From NCBI GenBank assembly GCA_035041965.1, contig JAPYMA010000443.1, positions 1 through 64,000 of the forward strand: 64,000 bases of DNA, read 5' to 3'. A program made the position numbers and the translations under genes. Below, piece after piece: positions 39,552 through 50,600 of this stretch. Position 1 is the first letter of the stretch. Each line of letters opens with the position of its first letter. Source of the DNA: Anisakis pegreffii (lineage: Eukaryota; Nematoda; Chromadorea; Rhabditida; Anisakidae). Below the pieces are notes generated by a model. It did no database searches. It was not told the origin of the DNA and worked only from the letters and a program-made list of their open reading frames with translations.

Positions 39552-41184
39552 GGTCATAATAGTAACAAAAATAATAATAACAATAAATAATGATAATAAA
39601 TAACATTAATGATAATAAATAATAATAACACGAGTCATAATAATATCCTATTTGATTTATCCATACATCCCATCCCGTCCCACACGATTGTCAGTAATCA
39701 GAATTTCAGCTACAATCCCACTAGCTTCAAACAGATGATGAATTACTTTGCGTCAACGTTTCAGTTTCATTTTTGGTCTTTCAACTTTTCGTTGGTTCCG
39801 TAATTTTCACTATTCGCTTTTCACTGTTTTTGCGCGATCCTTTTCGATTATTCCATCAGAATGAATCAATTTTTCAGTGGAAATTTTGCTTAGTTCTGCA
39901 AATTTTTGACTGAATTTTGAATAGTTTCAATTTGAATTTAAAATGAATTTCCAGCTACGCATTTCTGTTCCATTTAGTATATTACTGATTGTATATATAA
40001 TATTTTTGAGATATATTTACTGTTTTTATGAATTTTATTCAATTTTTTATAAAAATTCATCATTCCAAATCAGTTCGAAAAATTATATTCTAATCTATTC
40101 AACTATAAATGGGTATTGTTCTTTGGTTGTTCATCAAATCATCTCTATACGAATGTCTCTCTTTGTAATGTAAATTGTTTTCCATCTTCAAATATTCTTA
40201 TATGCTACTGTATTATAGCCGAGTGAGTGCAATTCATTATTATTGTTATCTTTTACATTTATATTCCGAAAAGTCATTCATTTTTCATATTTTAATTTCA
40301 TTTTTTCGATATATCTGAAATATTTCCCGTTCATTCTGAAATATCTCCATTTCTGTAGCACTGCTAATTTCGTTCAAATATTTAGAACATCATTCATCAA
40401 TAATCTACCTTTTTTCACTGAAAGTACTAAATTTTCGTTTGTAAATATTTGTTATTATGATTAATCATATTCGTTATATGATAAGGTTTATCTTTGATAT
40501 TATTCATCACGGATATGGAATTTAGAATGTGTTTATATGTAAGATTATTTTTTAATGTCATTTCTGATACTTCACTGGTCTGTATCTACTTTTCAGCTTT
40601 TTTAAACGATTTTTGATGACTGTTTCTATTATTATTATTATGATTATCACTACTGTCGTCACTATCACTATTATTCGTATCACTATTATTGTTGTTATTA
40701 TTATCATTATTTTTATTATGGCTGAATTTACATGCCACAATTTGAAGATATTTATTGATTGGTTCATATTATATTTTATTATGTAATGGGCTGAATTCTT
40801 GAATTGTTTTATCAAAGAGAAATAGAGTTTCATTGAGAAGATTTAACGAAGCATTCGTGGAAAGTAATCGAAAAGTCTTCGTGCAGTCCGTCAAATTTCC
40901 TAAAGTAAAATGTAAATGTAATACTGATTGATTGCAGATTAATAATTCTGTTGATCAATGCCATCGATCGCTTGTGTATTCGCTCGTTGATTCTTATCAT
41001 TTTGATCATTCAATCCGATCGCTTATCATCAATGTAAATTTGGATCAATTGCTTAATGCCGATTATTAATAACGTCTATTTATCGTATTTGTGTTGTATG
41101 TGTTTTGTTTTGATATGTTCCGGTATTTGTACAAGATACATTGTGTAATTTTATTGTATTCATTAAGACGTTGTAATACGTGAA

Positions 41185-41190
41185 AATAAA
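41185..41190 (+). terminator. Possible polyadenylation signal of the MAP3K
   Basis: AATAAA in the context tgaaaataaagtt, about 1.6 kb after the MAP3K stop and about 1 kb before the cyclin L start. The intervening sequence is very A/T-rich and holds other near-matches, so this is a candidate only. Confidence 0.3.
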
Positions 41191-41732
41191 GTTATTTGCT
41201 AGGATCTATTCAGTGTGTTACACGAGCAGTCATTTTTTGGTTCTGAATGCAGATCCCAGTAGGAAACGGATTGTTGAGGCTTGTGATTATCTGAAGTGAA
41301 TTTTCCGATGCAATTGCAATGGAGAAGATTTTCGATTCATCAAAACTGGTCATGAGCGTTTGATTATTTAATTGTAAAACGACAAGTGATCACGCGGAAT
41401 GGCATAATTCTCAAAAGTTAGCAGTTTGCGTCCAATTTTAAGCAGAATTTTTGGGGCAGTCAATCTCGACTACAAGATTCAATATATCTTGATTACGAAT
41501 TTTCCCTGTCGGGTGGGTAGGCAATTATTTCTTGATCTCTTTCAATTTAAATTGGATATTCTTGGGTAATTATTTATTCCTGTTCAATCCATGTATTGCA
41601 TTTTATTCTCGTGGGTCTGCCCCACAAAAAGATATGCAACTTTCCCGGATTCATTCCCATCTAATTGGGTAAGAAATTCCCACCTCTGAATACCTATCAC
41701 ATAAAGCGATTTTTGGCACAATGCGCTATCCT

Positions 41733-41935
41733 GGGTGAATTCTACAGAGAACGGATGAGCCTCAGAGACGAGTGAATTGTACAGAATTACGCAAAATCAA
41801 AATGAATCTGTAAAATTCACTCGGAAAAATGCAACTCACCCGGCAATCTGTAAAATTCACTAGTAACAAAACTCACCCGGTGATCTGTAAAATTCACTAG
41901 TAACAAAACTCACCCGGTGATCTGTAAAACTCACC
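41733..41935. repeat. Small foldback with 37-bp tandem repeats
   Basis: The left edge gggtgaattctacaga is the near-inverse of the right edge tctgtaaaactcacc. Before the right edge a 37-bp unit (tagtaacaaaactcacccgg plus tgatctgtaaaattcac) occurs twice in tandem (41861-41934), with an earlier diverged copy from about 41806. No clear target duplication was found, so it may be a degenerate MITE or a local repeat. Confidence 0.6.
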
Positions 41936-42161
41936 AATTCAGTTCTGGTTCGCAGTAGTTTTCAATTCCGTATTAGTAAGGGTTTAATAGTGGAGAGTGC
42001 CATTGTGTTTTGTTTTCATCCGATTTTTGCTTTTATTTGCCTTGTATCCGCCGTATTTTTCGTGTCTTTTGCGTTATGCGCTCTGAACTTCACGTTCTTA
42101 GGGTACATTCCATGTGAGAATGTTCAAAAGACTGAAAACTAGACGTGTTTACAATGGATGT

Positions 42162-42170
42162 TTGTTGTAG
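42162..42170 (+). promoter_or_regulatory. Candidate trans-splice acceptor of cyclin L
   Basis: The T-rich ttgttgtag ends 9 bases before the cyclin L start codon. Nematodes commonly add a spliced leader at such a site close to the ATG. No matching in-frame upstream exon was found, which favours trans- over cis-splicing, but this is inference. Confidence 0.4.
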
Positions 42171-42179
42171 TCGGTAAAA

Positions 42180-45100
42180 ATGACCAAAATCGAGTCGCTG
42201 CTTCACTCGAGTAATTTGCTGAGCCAAAAGTCGGCATCATCAGTCGAGTTATCGGCTGCTGCTGCCACTGCTCGCGATCATTCATCTCGTCCGAAGCAAG
42301 CCAACGGCATTCCGTCCGCAGCAGTTGCTGCCGGGCTTAGCGCCGTTGTTAAAAAACCCGATGAGGCGACGACGGCAAATTCTGCTGTGGCAAATTCCGC
42401 TGAAAATTCCAAAATTAAACCGAGCAGTTTCGGGCAACGAAGGTCAGCGGCTATTACTGAAATGTTTCATATATTATCGTTCGTTACCTAGCAGTTCTCA
42501 TGTGCCATTGAATCGGGCCAGTTTTGATGTATGAATTATTAATTTTGTTGGGTATTCATTTGGTTCAGCATTCTGAGGTTTTAATCATTTAAGATGATTG
42601 AATGAACTAACCAAGGCTTAACTTCAGATTGTATTCAAGTATTGATATATCAGCCGAGAAATGGTTACTGACACTAGATGAGAAGTCTTTGGCGAAGCTT
42701 GAAAATCCACCATCTCTAGCTGATGGTTTGGATAGACAAACAGAACAGGTGAATTTTTGAATTGTGTCGTTGTTTTGATTAGGAGGATGGAAAATTAGTT
42801 CTCGAATTGTTGTTAATTGTGCAATGGAAAATTCTCGAATTGTTAATTCGAGAACGGAATCGACCCAAATGAACATATCTGATGAATAAATTTGAATGAA
42901 TGTACAACAACTTTCAGGTGCTGGAAAGCAGCAGCAAATAGTGTGATGAAATTTCAGGAATTACGTTATTTGGGTTGTGAAATTATACAGTCAGGCGCCA
43001 TTATGCTTCGTTTACCACAGGTAGCTGCCGCAACTGCACAGATCCTTTATCAACGTTATTATTATCAGCGATCGTTTGTTCGACAGAATTTTGAAGTGAG
43101 TTTTTTCATTTGAGTTTGAACCAGTGATTGTTATTTGTTACATTATTTATTTTGGCGTATAGATATGATGTCAGTTAAAGAATATGATTGATTGATATTG
43201 CTATTTTTGTAATTCAGACGGCTGTGATGGCGTGTCTTCTGTTGGCGAGCAAAATTGAAGAAGCTCCTCGTCGACCGCGCGATGTCATCAATGTTTTTCA
43301 TCGTTTGGAGCATTTGCATGGAAAGCGAACCGAATCAAAGAAGTAAGTTATTATTTGATCATTGGTCCGGATTGATGAAATTTTGATATTGATCGGCGAG
43401 GTTTACGAGAAAGGCTGTGTGCATGGCTGAATAATAAATCACATGTGCATTTATAGATATGTGCCAATGACATTGGATAAGAACTATTTGAGTCTTAAGA
43501 CGTCGGTGATAAACGCCGAAAGGAAGTTACTGAATGCGCTCGGCTTTGTCGTGCACGTTCGACATCCACACAAACTGATTTACGCGTATTTACAAGCACT
43601 GGGATGCATTAATAATCATGAACTAATGCAGAAAGCATGGTGAGTTGTTGTTGTTTTATGGATGAGGTGTGTTGATATGGATGGTTTTGGTGAAATTAAA
43701 TTGGTGATTTTTGGTTTATCGTTATGAATGAATTGATAAAGTTGTTTGTTTTGAGGAGTTATATGAATGACGGTCTGCGAACGGATATTTTTGTACGTTA
43801 TCGACCAGAGACAATCGCATGCGCTTGTATTTATTTGGCAGCGAGAACGATTTCGGTATATTTCATTGCATTTGGTATTTTGTTTGGTTGCATTTGAGGA
43901 GTGAATTTATTAATATGATTAAATGATTTGAAGAAGCCAATCGCCCTCCCGCAGCAACCATTCCCGTGGTTCGAAGCGTTCGATGCGAGTGATCGCGACG
44001 TCAAAGCGATATCGATGATTCTACTCAAACTTTATACCAAAACTCGTGTAAGTAGTTTTCATATTATTGTCACTCAGGATAGATTGTTTGTGTTGTGAGT
44101 TGAGAAGGATAGTTGTATGGTGATTTGATGAGAGGGAAATATGAGGGTGTTGTGATTATAGGCACCGAATTGGTTGAGATTAAATGAGATTTTGACGAAG
44201 ATTCGTTTCGCACCCGACTCGGTGTTTGCAAAGGTTCGAGCCGCCGAAACGCAGGCACAGGTGGATCGTGATCTGGAGAAGAAGAAACGTGAAGTGGCCA
44301 GGAAAATACTGGAGATGCAACGGAAAGAGAACGGTGCTGCGGGAGGGAGTGCGAAACAACGGAGTAAAGCATGTGGGTGTTGATTGTTTTGGGTTGATGT
44401 TGTGTTATAACTTTTGTTTGCGGTATTTTAATGAGTCGTTGTAATCATGGCAAATATTATTGGATGGGTTTTTTATAGCGCCTGTGCCGGCAGCCACGCG
44501 GCAAACGTCTCGTCAGCCAGCCGTTGACCATCGGAATTCGAGAGATCGCGATGGCGTGGCGGGCACACGTAGGGCTCGTTCAGCATCATCGTCACGGTCT
44601 CGATCGAGATCGAGATCGCCAATTGAGCCGAGAAAGTTGGTGTTTTGTTTTGAATTGGTTGCAATTTATTTGGTCGCTGTTGATTGCAAATTTGATATTG
44701 TTGGTGTGGAATTAATCGCTGTGAAATTTGAGATTCCGTTCGTCACCACCGCAAGCATCTTATGAACGTCGTCGTAGAGGTGGAACTGCGGCAACATCGC
44801 CGAAAGATTATGCGGATCGGCGGAATGATGGCTTGGAGAGAGTGCATCAGAAACATCGACATCACCGATCGTCGAGACGGGTCAAGGACGATCGAAGACG
44901 AGCCAAAGAGGAAAGACGGGCCGAGAGGGAGCGCAAAAGGAGTAGAAGTCGAGACGAGAGACGAAGGGCGATCGAGAAGGTTCGAGTTTGGGTTTGGATT
45001 TGGGTTTAGATTGATTTGGTTTTGATTTGCATTTTGACATGTGTTTGTTTTATTCATAGTAGTTATTAGTAGTGAATTGTTGTGGCATGTGAGCGGTGAT

Positions 45101-45222
45101 TTTACGCATTTTAGGAGCGAATGAGTGTGACTCAGCGTGAACGTGAAAAAGATGTGTATTTGGCACTGGGCAAACGACGACAACAAAGCGATTCACCTGA
45201 ACCGATTAAATACAAACGATAG
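42180..45222 (+). CDS. cyl-1: Cyclin L
   Basis: Eleven exons close in phase to about 588 aa: 42180-42442, 42628-42748, 42958-43095, 43218-43342, 43457-43639, 43756-43855, 43934-44047, 44162-44372, 44479-44635, 44733-44979, 45115-45222. Cyclin L partners CDK10/11/12-type kinases in the nucleus and acts in transcription-coupled splicing. Family marks: [19 protein letters not shown] (about 133-151), the cyclin-box signature [50 protein letters not shown] and ACIYLAAR. Cyclin boxes span about 128-350. The C-terminus is an RS domain ([10 protein letters not shown], then basic/acidic Arg-rich repeats) to about 560, as in human cyclin L1. The Ala/Ser-rich first exon is not conserved. Three introns end in GAG or AAG instead of CAG/TAG; intron 6 is a NAGNAG site (gaagaag) where one Lys could be optional. 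Confidence 0.95.
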
Positions 45223-47063
45223 AAGGAAATGGAGTGGCCAACTTCACTTCGCTGTGAATGTGGATAGTGGTTTGGGAATTGTTTGGTTGGTTTGTTGTGG
45301 GAGAATATGCGCTTTTATGTTCCGGTTTTATGATTATTTGATGATGTCGTTTGTTGAGAAATAATTTATCGGGTCGATAGGATACTGCGAATGGAGAATA
45401 GCATTTTGAGGAGGATGTTGGGACGTGAACCGAGTTGTGAGTAGCGATAGGGAATTGGTAATTGGAGAGGTTTGGTGATCAGTTGTGTGATTTGTGAAGG
45501 TTTTGAGAGGAATGAATTGGATTAAGTTTTCTTTATGGTTTTGAGAGGAAGGAATTTGGAATTAAATTGATTATTTGCAACGAATTGGAATAGGAATTGA
45601 ATGGGTAGTATTGTCGTTTTTGTTTTTATATTGCGTTTGCTTTTTTATTTGTTTGTTCACAGAACGGGCGTCGCACTTTGTATCTCTTTTAGAAGCTATT
45701 ATTGTCATTGTTATTATTATTGTGAGCAATGTCGTCATTTTAGTGTCGGTAACAGTGTTGTTATCGATTGTAGTGATGAACGACTGAATTGGTTTGATGG
45801 GAAGTTGAATGGGTTGAGTTGTTTCATTTGTAATACAGTTACTGGTGTGGTGATGCGTTCTTCTCGTTGTTGTTTTACTTTGAAAAAGTTTTATTTTAGA
45901 GTGGTTGGTTGTAGATATTGAGCAGTTGTTGGGAAGTTTGCATATTGTCTGTTGAATGTTTATTTTAATTTGCGTACTCGTCTTGACCGAAATCATGTTC
46001 GGAGTGTATTTATGTTGATTGATCAGTCACCTCATCGAAATCAGTGTTGTTATTTATTTAATTATTGTTGTGTTCATTTACTTCCTTATTCAAATTCATT
46101 CATGTTTTTGTTTTGTTATTATTGTTGTACAATATCGCGTGCGAGAAGTTTTGCTAATTCTGATGTTTTATTTGTTTGTTTCTTCTTCGATTTTTTTCAT
46201 TCATTCGTGTGAAATTAATTGATTGAAATGTGAATAAATTTTATCGGTTTACGTTGAAACGATTGCTTCGGTTAATGCTACATTACATGCGCAGATGAGT
46301 CGATGAACCGGCCTTTTCGGTGGGGAATTTACTTAACTTTAGCTTTGTTAGTGTAATTTTTAGGGGTTATTTATATATATAGCTAGTGAATAGTATTGAT
46401 AAGTAACTTGTGTCAGTGTTATTAGGTAGAGATTTGTGGAAATATATTCGTATTTAATAAAGTTTCAATGAGGTTGAGAGCATATACATTGGATTTGATG
46501 ATATTGAATTAGACTCAATCAGATAGTGCAAATATGAGAACAGTTTGTAATTTCATGTACGGGGAACATTCGATGGATGGGTATTGAAGGTATTGTTTTC
46601 TTTAGGAAATTATATGTGTCTATCATAGGATACTATAGATCCTTATTAGTTAGGGTTGTAGACAGGTATATTTGGTAATGGTAGATAAAGAGGATCTACC
46701 TGTATTTGGATTTGGATAGCTGGGAAACGAGGCTGAATGCTGAAGAGAATTGGGGTGATATTTGAAGGTGGTAAAGGAGGTAGAGGAACATAGAGATTAA
46801 TGATAATTACTGCTTAATTGCAATGGGAACAGGCGATATGCTGTATACAATCGTTCATGTTCTTTGCATTTGTTTGTGTGATGGTAATCATAATAATAGT
46901 CGTGATGAGTATAACACTATATTAATGGCAATAGAACGGTGATAATGATAACGTGATAATAATGATAACGTAATACTGATGCGATAATGAAATCATCTTG
47001 ATAGTACTGTGCTTTGGTGTGATCTTCAGTGATGTGGCTTTAGATCGGATTCGGTTTTGGATG
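45223..47063. other. Cyclin L 3' region and NPHP4 upstream region
   Basis: AATAAA occurs at 46233-46238 and 46456-46461, either of which could end the cyclin L transcript. GATAATGATAACG-type repeats lie at 46860-46990. The 141-codon minus-strand frame at 45571-45996 is Thr/Ile/Asn-rich and looks compositional. No gene is supported. Confidence 0.5.
46456..46461 (+). terminator. Possible polyadenylation signal of cyclin L
   Basis: AATAAA in the context tttaataaagttt, 1.2 kb after the stop. The earlier AATAAA at 46233 is an equally good candidate. Confidence 0.3.
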
Positions 47064-47077
47064 GTTACTATGGCAAC
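47064..47077 (+). promoter_or_regulatory. X-box (RFX/DAF-19 site) upstream of NPHP4
   Basis: GTTACTATGGCAAC fits the nematode X-box consensus RYYNYYATRRNRAC at every position. RFX factors, DAF-19 in C. elegans, bind such sites to switch on ciliary genes, and nephrocystin-4 is a known member of that regulon. The site is 571 bases before the start codon used here, farther than the usual 50-250 bases in C. elegans. The match was found by eye, but a perfect match in front of the one ciliary gene in the window is unlikely to be chance. Confidence 0.7.
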
Positions 47078-47648
47078 TAGAAGAGTGATAATACAAACAG
47101 ACTAACGAATGGGATGTGGAATTAAATAAGTGAGTGAACTGGATGGATGAATGTATATTGAATATGGAGGATGAAGAGAGAGAGAGCAATAGTGTTCCAA
47201 GGTAATCGGTTATGTGAGTTGTTGTTCGATTGTGAATATGACTTGATTGGGATTGATTAGGTTATTCATCATTTGCAGATGGTGGTGACTGATTCGATTG
47301 GATATACTTTTTATAGAGCGCATTACTTTTTGACGATTTGATCTGTAAAAGGTTTGATTTGAACTTGTTATTGCTACTGTTATTGTAGTATTCATTTGCA
47401 CTGAGTTAGGAAATAGTTTTTACTCATTTGGAATATATTCAATAGACGATCTGAATGTAATGTCATAAATTGTGAGAAAGGGATATTTTTTGTATGGTCA
47501 AGAATTTTAAGAGTTGAGATGTAGAAGTGTTGCGTTCTGTTGAGAAAATTAATGGTCATTGTTCATAGGATACGTATTGTTTAGATTTTGTTGATTTCTC
47601 GACTTCCTTGTTTCATTGATCTGTAAATTGAAGCAGTCTTCTTTGCAG

Positions 47649-50600
47649 ATGTTAGCTACAAATTCCAATTGCACACAATGGTATCAGCTGCTTCAAAGAA
47701 CTCGGGCAGTTCACCCACCCAAACGCCGAACTCTGGCATCAACATCGATAGATTCTTGTTGTGCGGATTCGACGTTGCAATCGCGTTGTTGCTATGCACT
47801 CATCATAAGGACTGCCATCTTCGATTGTGTATCTTTTTATGCATTTATCTCTTTATTCATTCACCCACTAAAATCTCCGTCGAGGAATCAGATTTACTTT
47901 GCAGTTGAAATTGGGTCTTTGCTATCGTCTCAACATCTGTTTTTATGATCGTTCGAAACGTGTCTTTTTTGGTCGACCATTTCGGAGCGATTGGATTAGC
48001 TCTGATGATCGCAATAGTAGTATTCAGTTCGATGAGGTTACTTTACTTTTTATTTTTATTGTTATTATGCTTATTATCAAGCATATTGTTGTTATAATTG
48101 TGCATATTACTAATATATAATTACAGTCTTGAAAAAAAGAGGAGAGTAGATTATGAATATTATAAACTTACATAGAAAAATAATGTATTTATCATTTGCC
48201 CTCTGTTTTCGTATAAAGGAAGGGATTACGGTAAGTTATTGAAATCGCCTGTGCTTAATTCAAGTGCGATCATTGCAATTGATCTTCAGTTAATCTTCTT
48301 CCACACGTCGATAAAAGATGATCAAGTCTATGTGGTCATCGAAGTGCTTGTAAACGAGCGTCCGAATGCTGTCAGCACGTCAGCAGATACTCCTCATATC
48401 TTCTCCTTAGCATGGACTGTATGCCCACTACATAAAGTTTCAACGTCAGTCCACGAACTCAACTCAAAATCTGCGACGGAACAATTGTATCATTCGAGGT
48501 TTGTTCTGCGATTTTAATTGGGAATTGATGGCGTATTTTATGAATATTTCTATTTGATAATTTTTTTGTTCCGTGGTGTTTTCTGTTTCCCGTTGATGTT
48601 TCATTTATTCGCCTATCGTTTCAAGGTTTTGCTTGTATCGTGGTTCACCAATATTGCTGATGTTTTTGACGGATGATAAAGCGGATCTCGCAGAAAGCCT
48701 CCCGAAAGCTGGTGGTGCCATGTTGGAACTCTGCTTGCAAACACATCAAAATCTGATGAAACTGGCCGATTTTATTCCTGGATTCTGCATTGTCGCTGCT
48801 GACGAAGCGATTCCTGGTATGAAGATAGCCGTAGAAGGTGAGTGAGAAGTTCTTGAAGTGTTTTTCGAGCGATTCTGAAGTGAAACGAAGTTTTTTTCTG
48901 AAATGGCAAAAAAATAACCGTTTTGAAATTGTTATTATTATTCGATATTGAAATGATAAACATTATTTTTTGCATTAGTAAACGTCGAACGGTTTTTAGA
49001 CGATGCATCGCAGTCGTTCGTTGTGTTGGAAGAGGCGTGTATTGCATGCGTGATTGATGAGATCGTGCTATCGTTCAGTACGCAAATGATCAAGTTTGAA
49101 CAAGTGCTGATCGAGTTGCTGAACAACGATCGCCTCTATCGAGCCAATAAATCACCGAATGATAAGCACATCAAACCGTTGGAAGTGCTCGAACGAAGAC
49201 TGAAGGTTTGTGTAGTCTCTCATTTCTATTTGGAAGTTAGAGTATAATTTTAAAGTTGAACGAAAAGGTAAACGTTAAATGAATGAATTGTTTCAAATTC
49301 AGGTTGGTATCCACAATGGTTTCGTTTATGTGGATGAGCCGCAGTGTTTTCATTTCTCGTCGTTGCATGAGGCTGAAGACACTTTAACGAGGAGGAAATT
49401 GGGATCGTTGCGTGGCGCGAAATCGTGTTCAGATCTTCTTAATTCGGGGTTTGTTTGAGTCGTTTTTTGGAATTTCAAATTCCTTTTGAGGTCATTTTCA
49501 TCATAAACATTCATACACACATATATATATATTTTGATTAAGTTATTTTTTCTGCCCATAGCATTCAAGCATAGCAATGATATAGGTAAAGTGTAAGCAA
49601 ATAAATCGCTTTGTGATCATTTCCATCGGTTGACGATTGCTTAGACAAACAATAACTGATTGTGAGAGAATTTGTTCACTTCGGCGGTTTGTTTCAAGAT
49701 TGAGACTGGTTTCGAGAGTGAAACCTGGAAGTGAGTGGTCGATTTATAGTCGAAAACTGAGCCAAGGAGTTTAGCTTTAGCTGTGCATATCATCGTGCAT
49801 CAATCACTTATGTAGAATATCTTCATGAATTGGTGTTTTTAGCTGTTTTGTTGAATTCAGATCGAGGAACGAGTCGACACTATTCTTGAGAAATAATATA
49901 ACACTGAAGCGATTGGTCGTCGATGTACATTATGCAATCGTTTTTGCGTTGGAATATCTCGTTGGCGTTCGCACTTTTGATGTGAGTTTGCCAATGAATT
50001 CATAATGCATCGTTAAGTTGAATGTAGACAATTTATTGCCGATTTATGAATTTTATCAGTGTATCAGAGGGTGGGTGATAAAGACATGAGAATATCTGAT
50101 CGTCCTTGAAACACAGGGTACCGCTTCATCGTCACAAACAGTGATGATCGGATGGAGTGCATGGTGTCCGTTTGCTAGTGACGGAACGTCAACACATCAG
50201 CGGATTAGTATCCCGCTTACTGGAGGTTTATTTGGACTGATTCTATTTTCTTTGTCGATTCGATATGTTGATCTGATTCGAGAGTGATTATCTTCTTGAT
50301 GATTCGAAGAACTGAGCGGGTTTATTGTATTAAATTAAGGACCGTGTCTGAACGCAGACGAGACTTTATGTTTCAATAATAATCTGATGAGATGTCAGCG
50401 AGATAAATGGACGAATGATAGTGGAGATTATCAGTCGTTGTCGCTATCGCCGACAATTCATCTGCACTTCACTTATGATGCACAACTGAGACGTGTTAGT
50501 ACTGTTTGGCTGGCGATTATTACTTCTGATACTTTGAGTAATCTTAAACAAATGCACTCTTTATTTGCGTTTGTTTTGTAGCTTTGATGTTTATGGGAAT

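Larger units (their letters stand above)
39552..42161. other. MAP3K 3' region and spacer before cyclin L
   Basis: Rich in ATT/AAT trinucleotide runs (39565-39650, 40620-40720). AATAAA at 41185-41190 would imply a 3' untranslated region of about 1.6 kb. It also carries the small inverted and tandem repeat at 41733-41935. No additional gene seen. Confidence 0.5.

Noticed and set aside
44743..45186. 147-codon minus-strand frame inside cyclin L
   Set aside because: Antisense shadow of the Arg-rich RS-domain exons, whose codons leave few stops on the other strand.
45571..45996. 141-codon minus-strand frame after cyclin L
   Set aside because: Thr/Ile/Asn/Lys-rich reading of A/T-rich trinucleotide repeats in the cyclin L 3' region; no homology or splice context.
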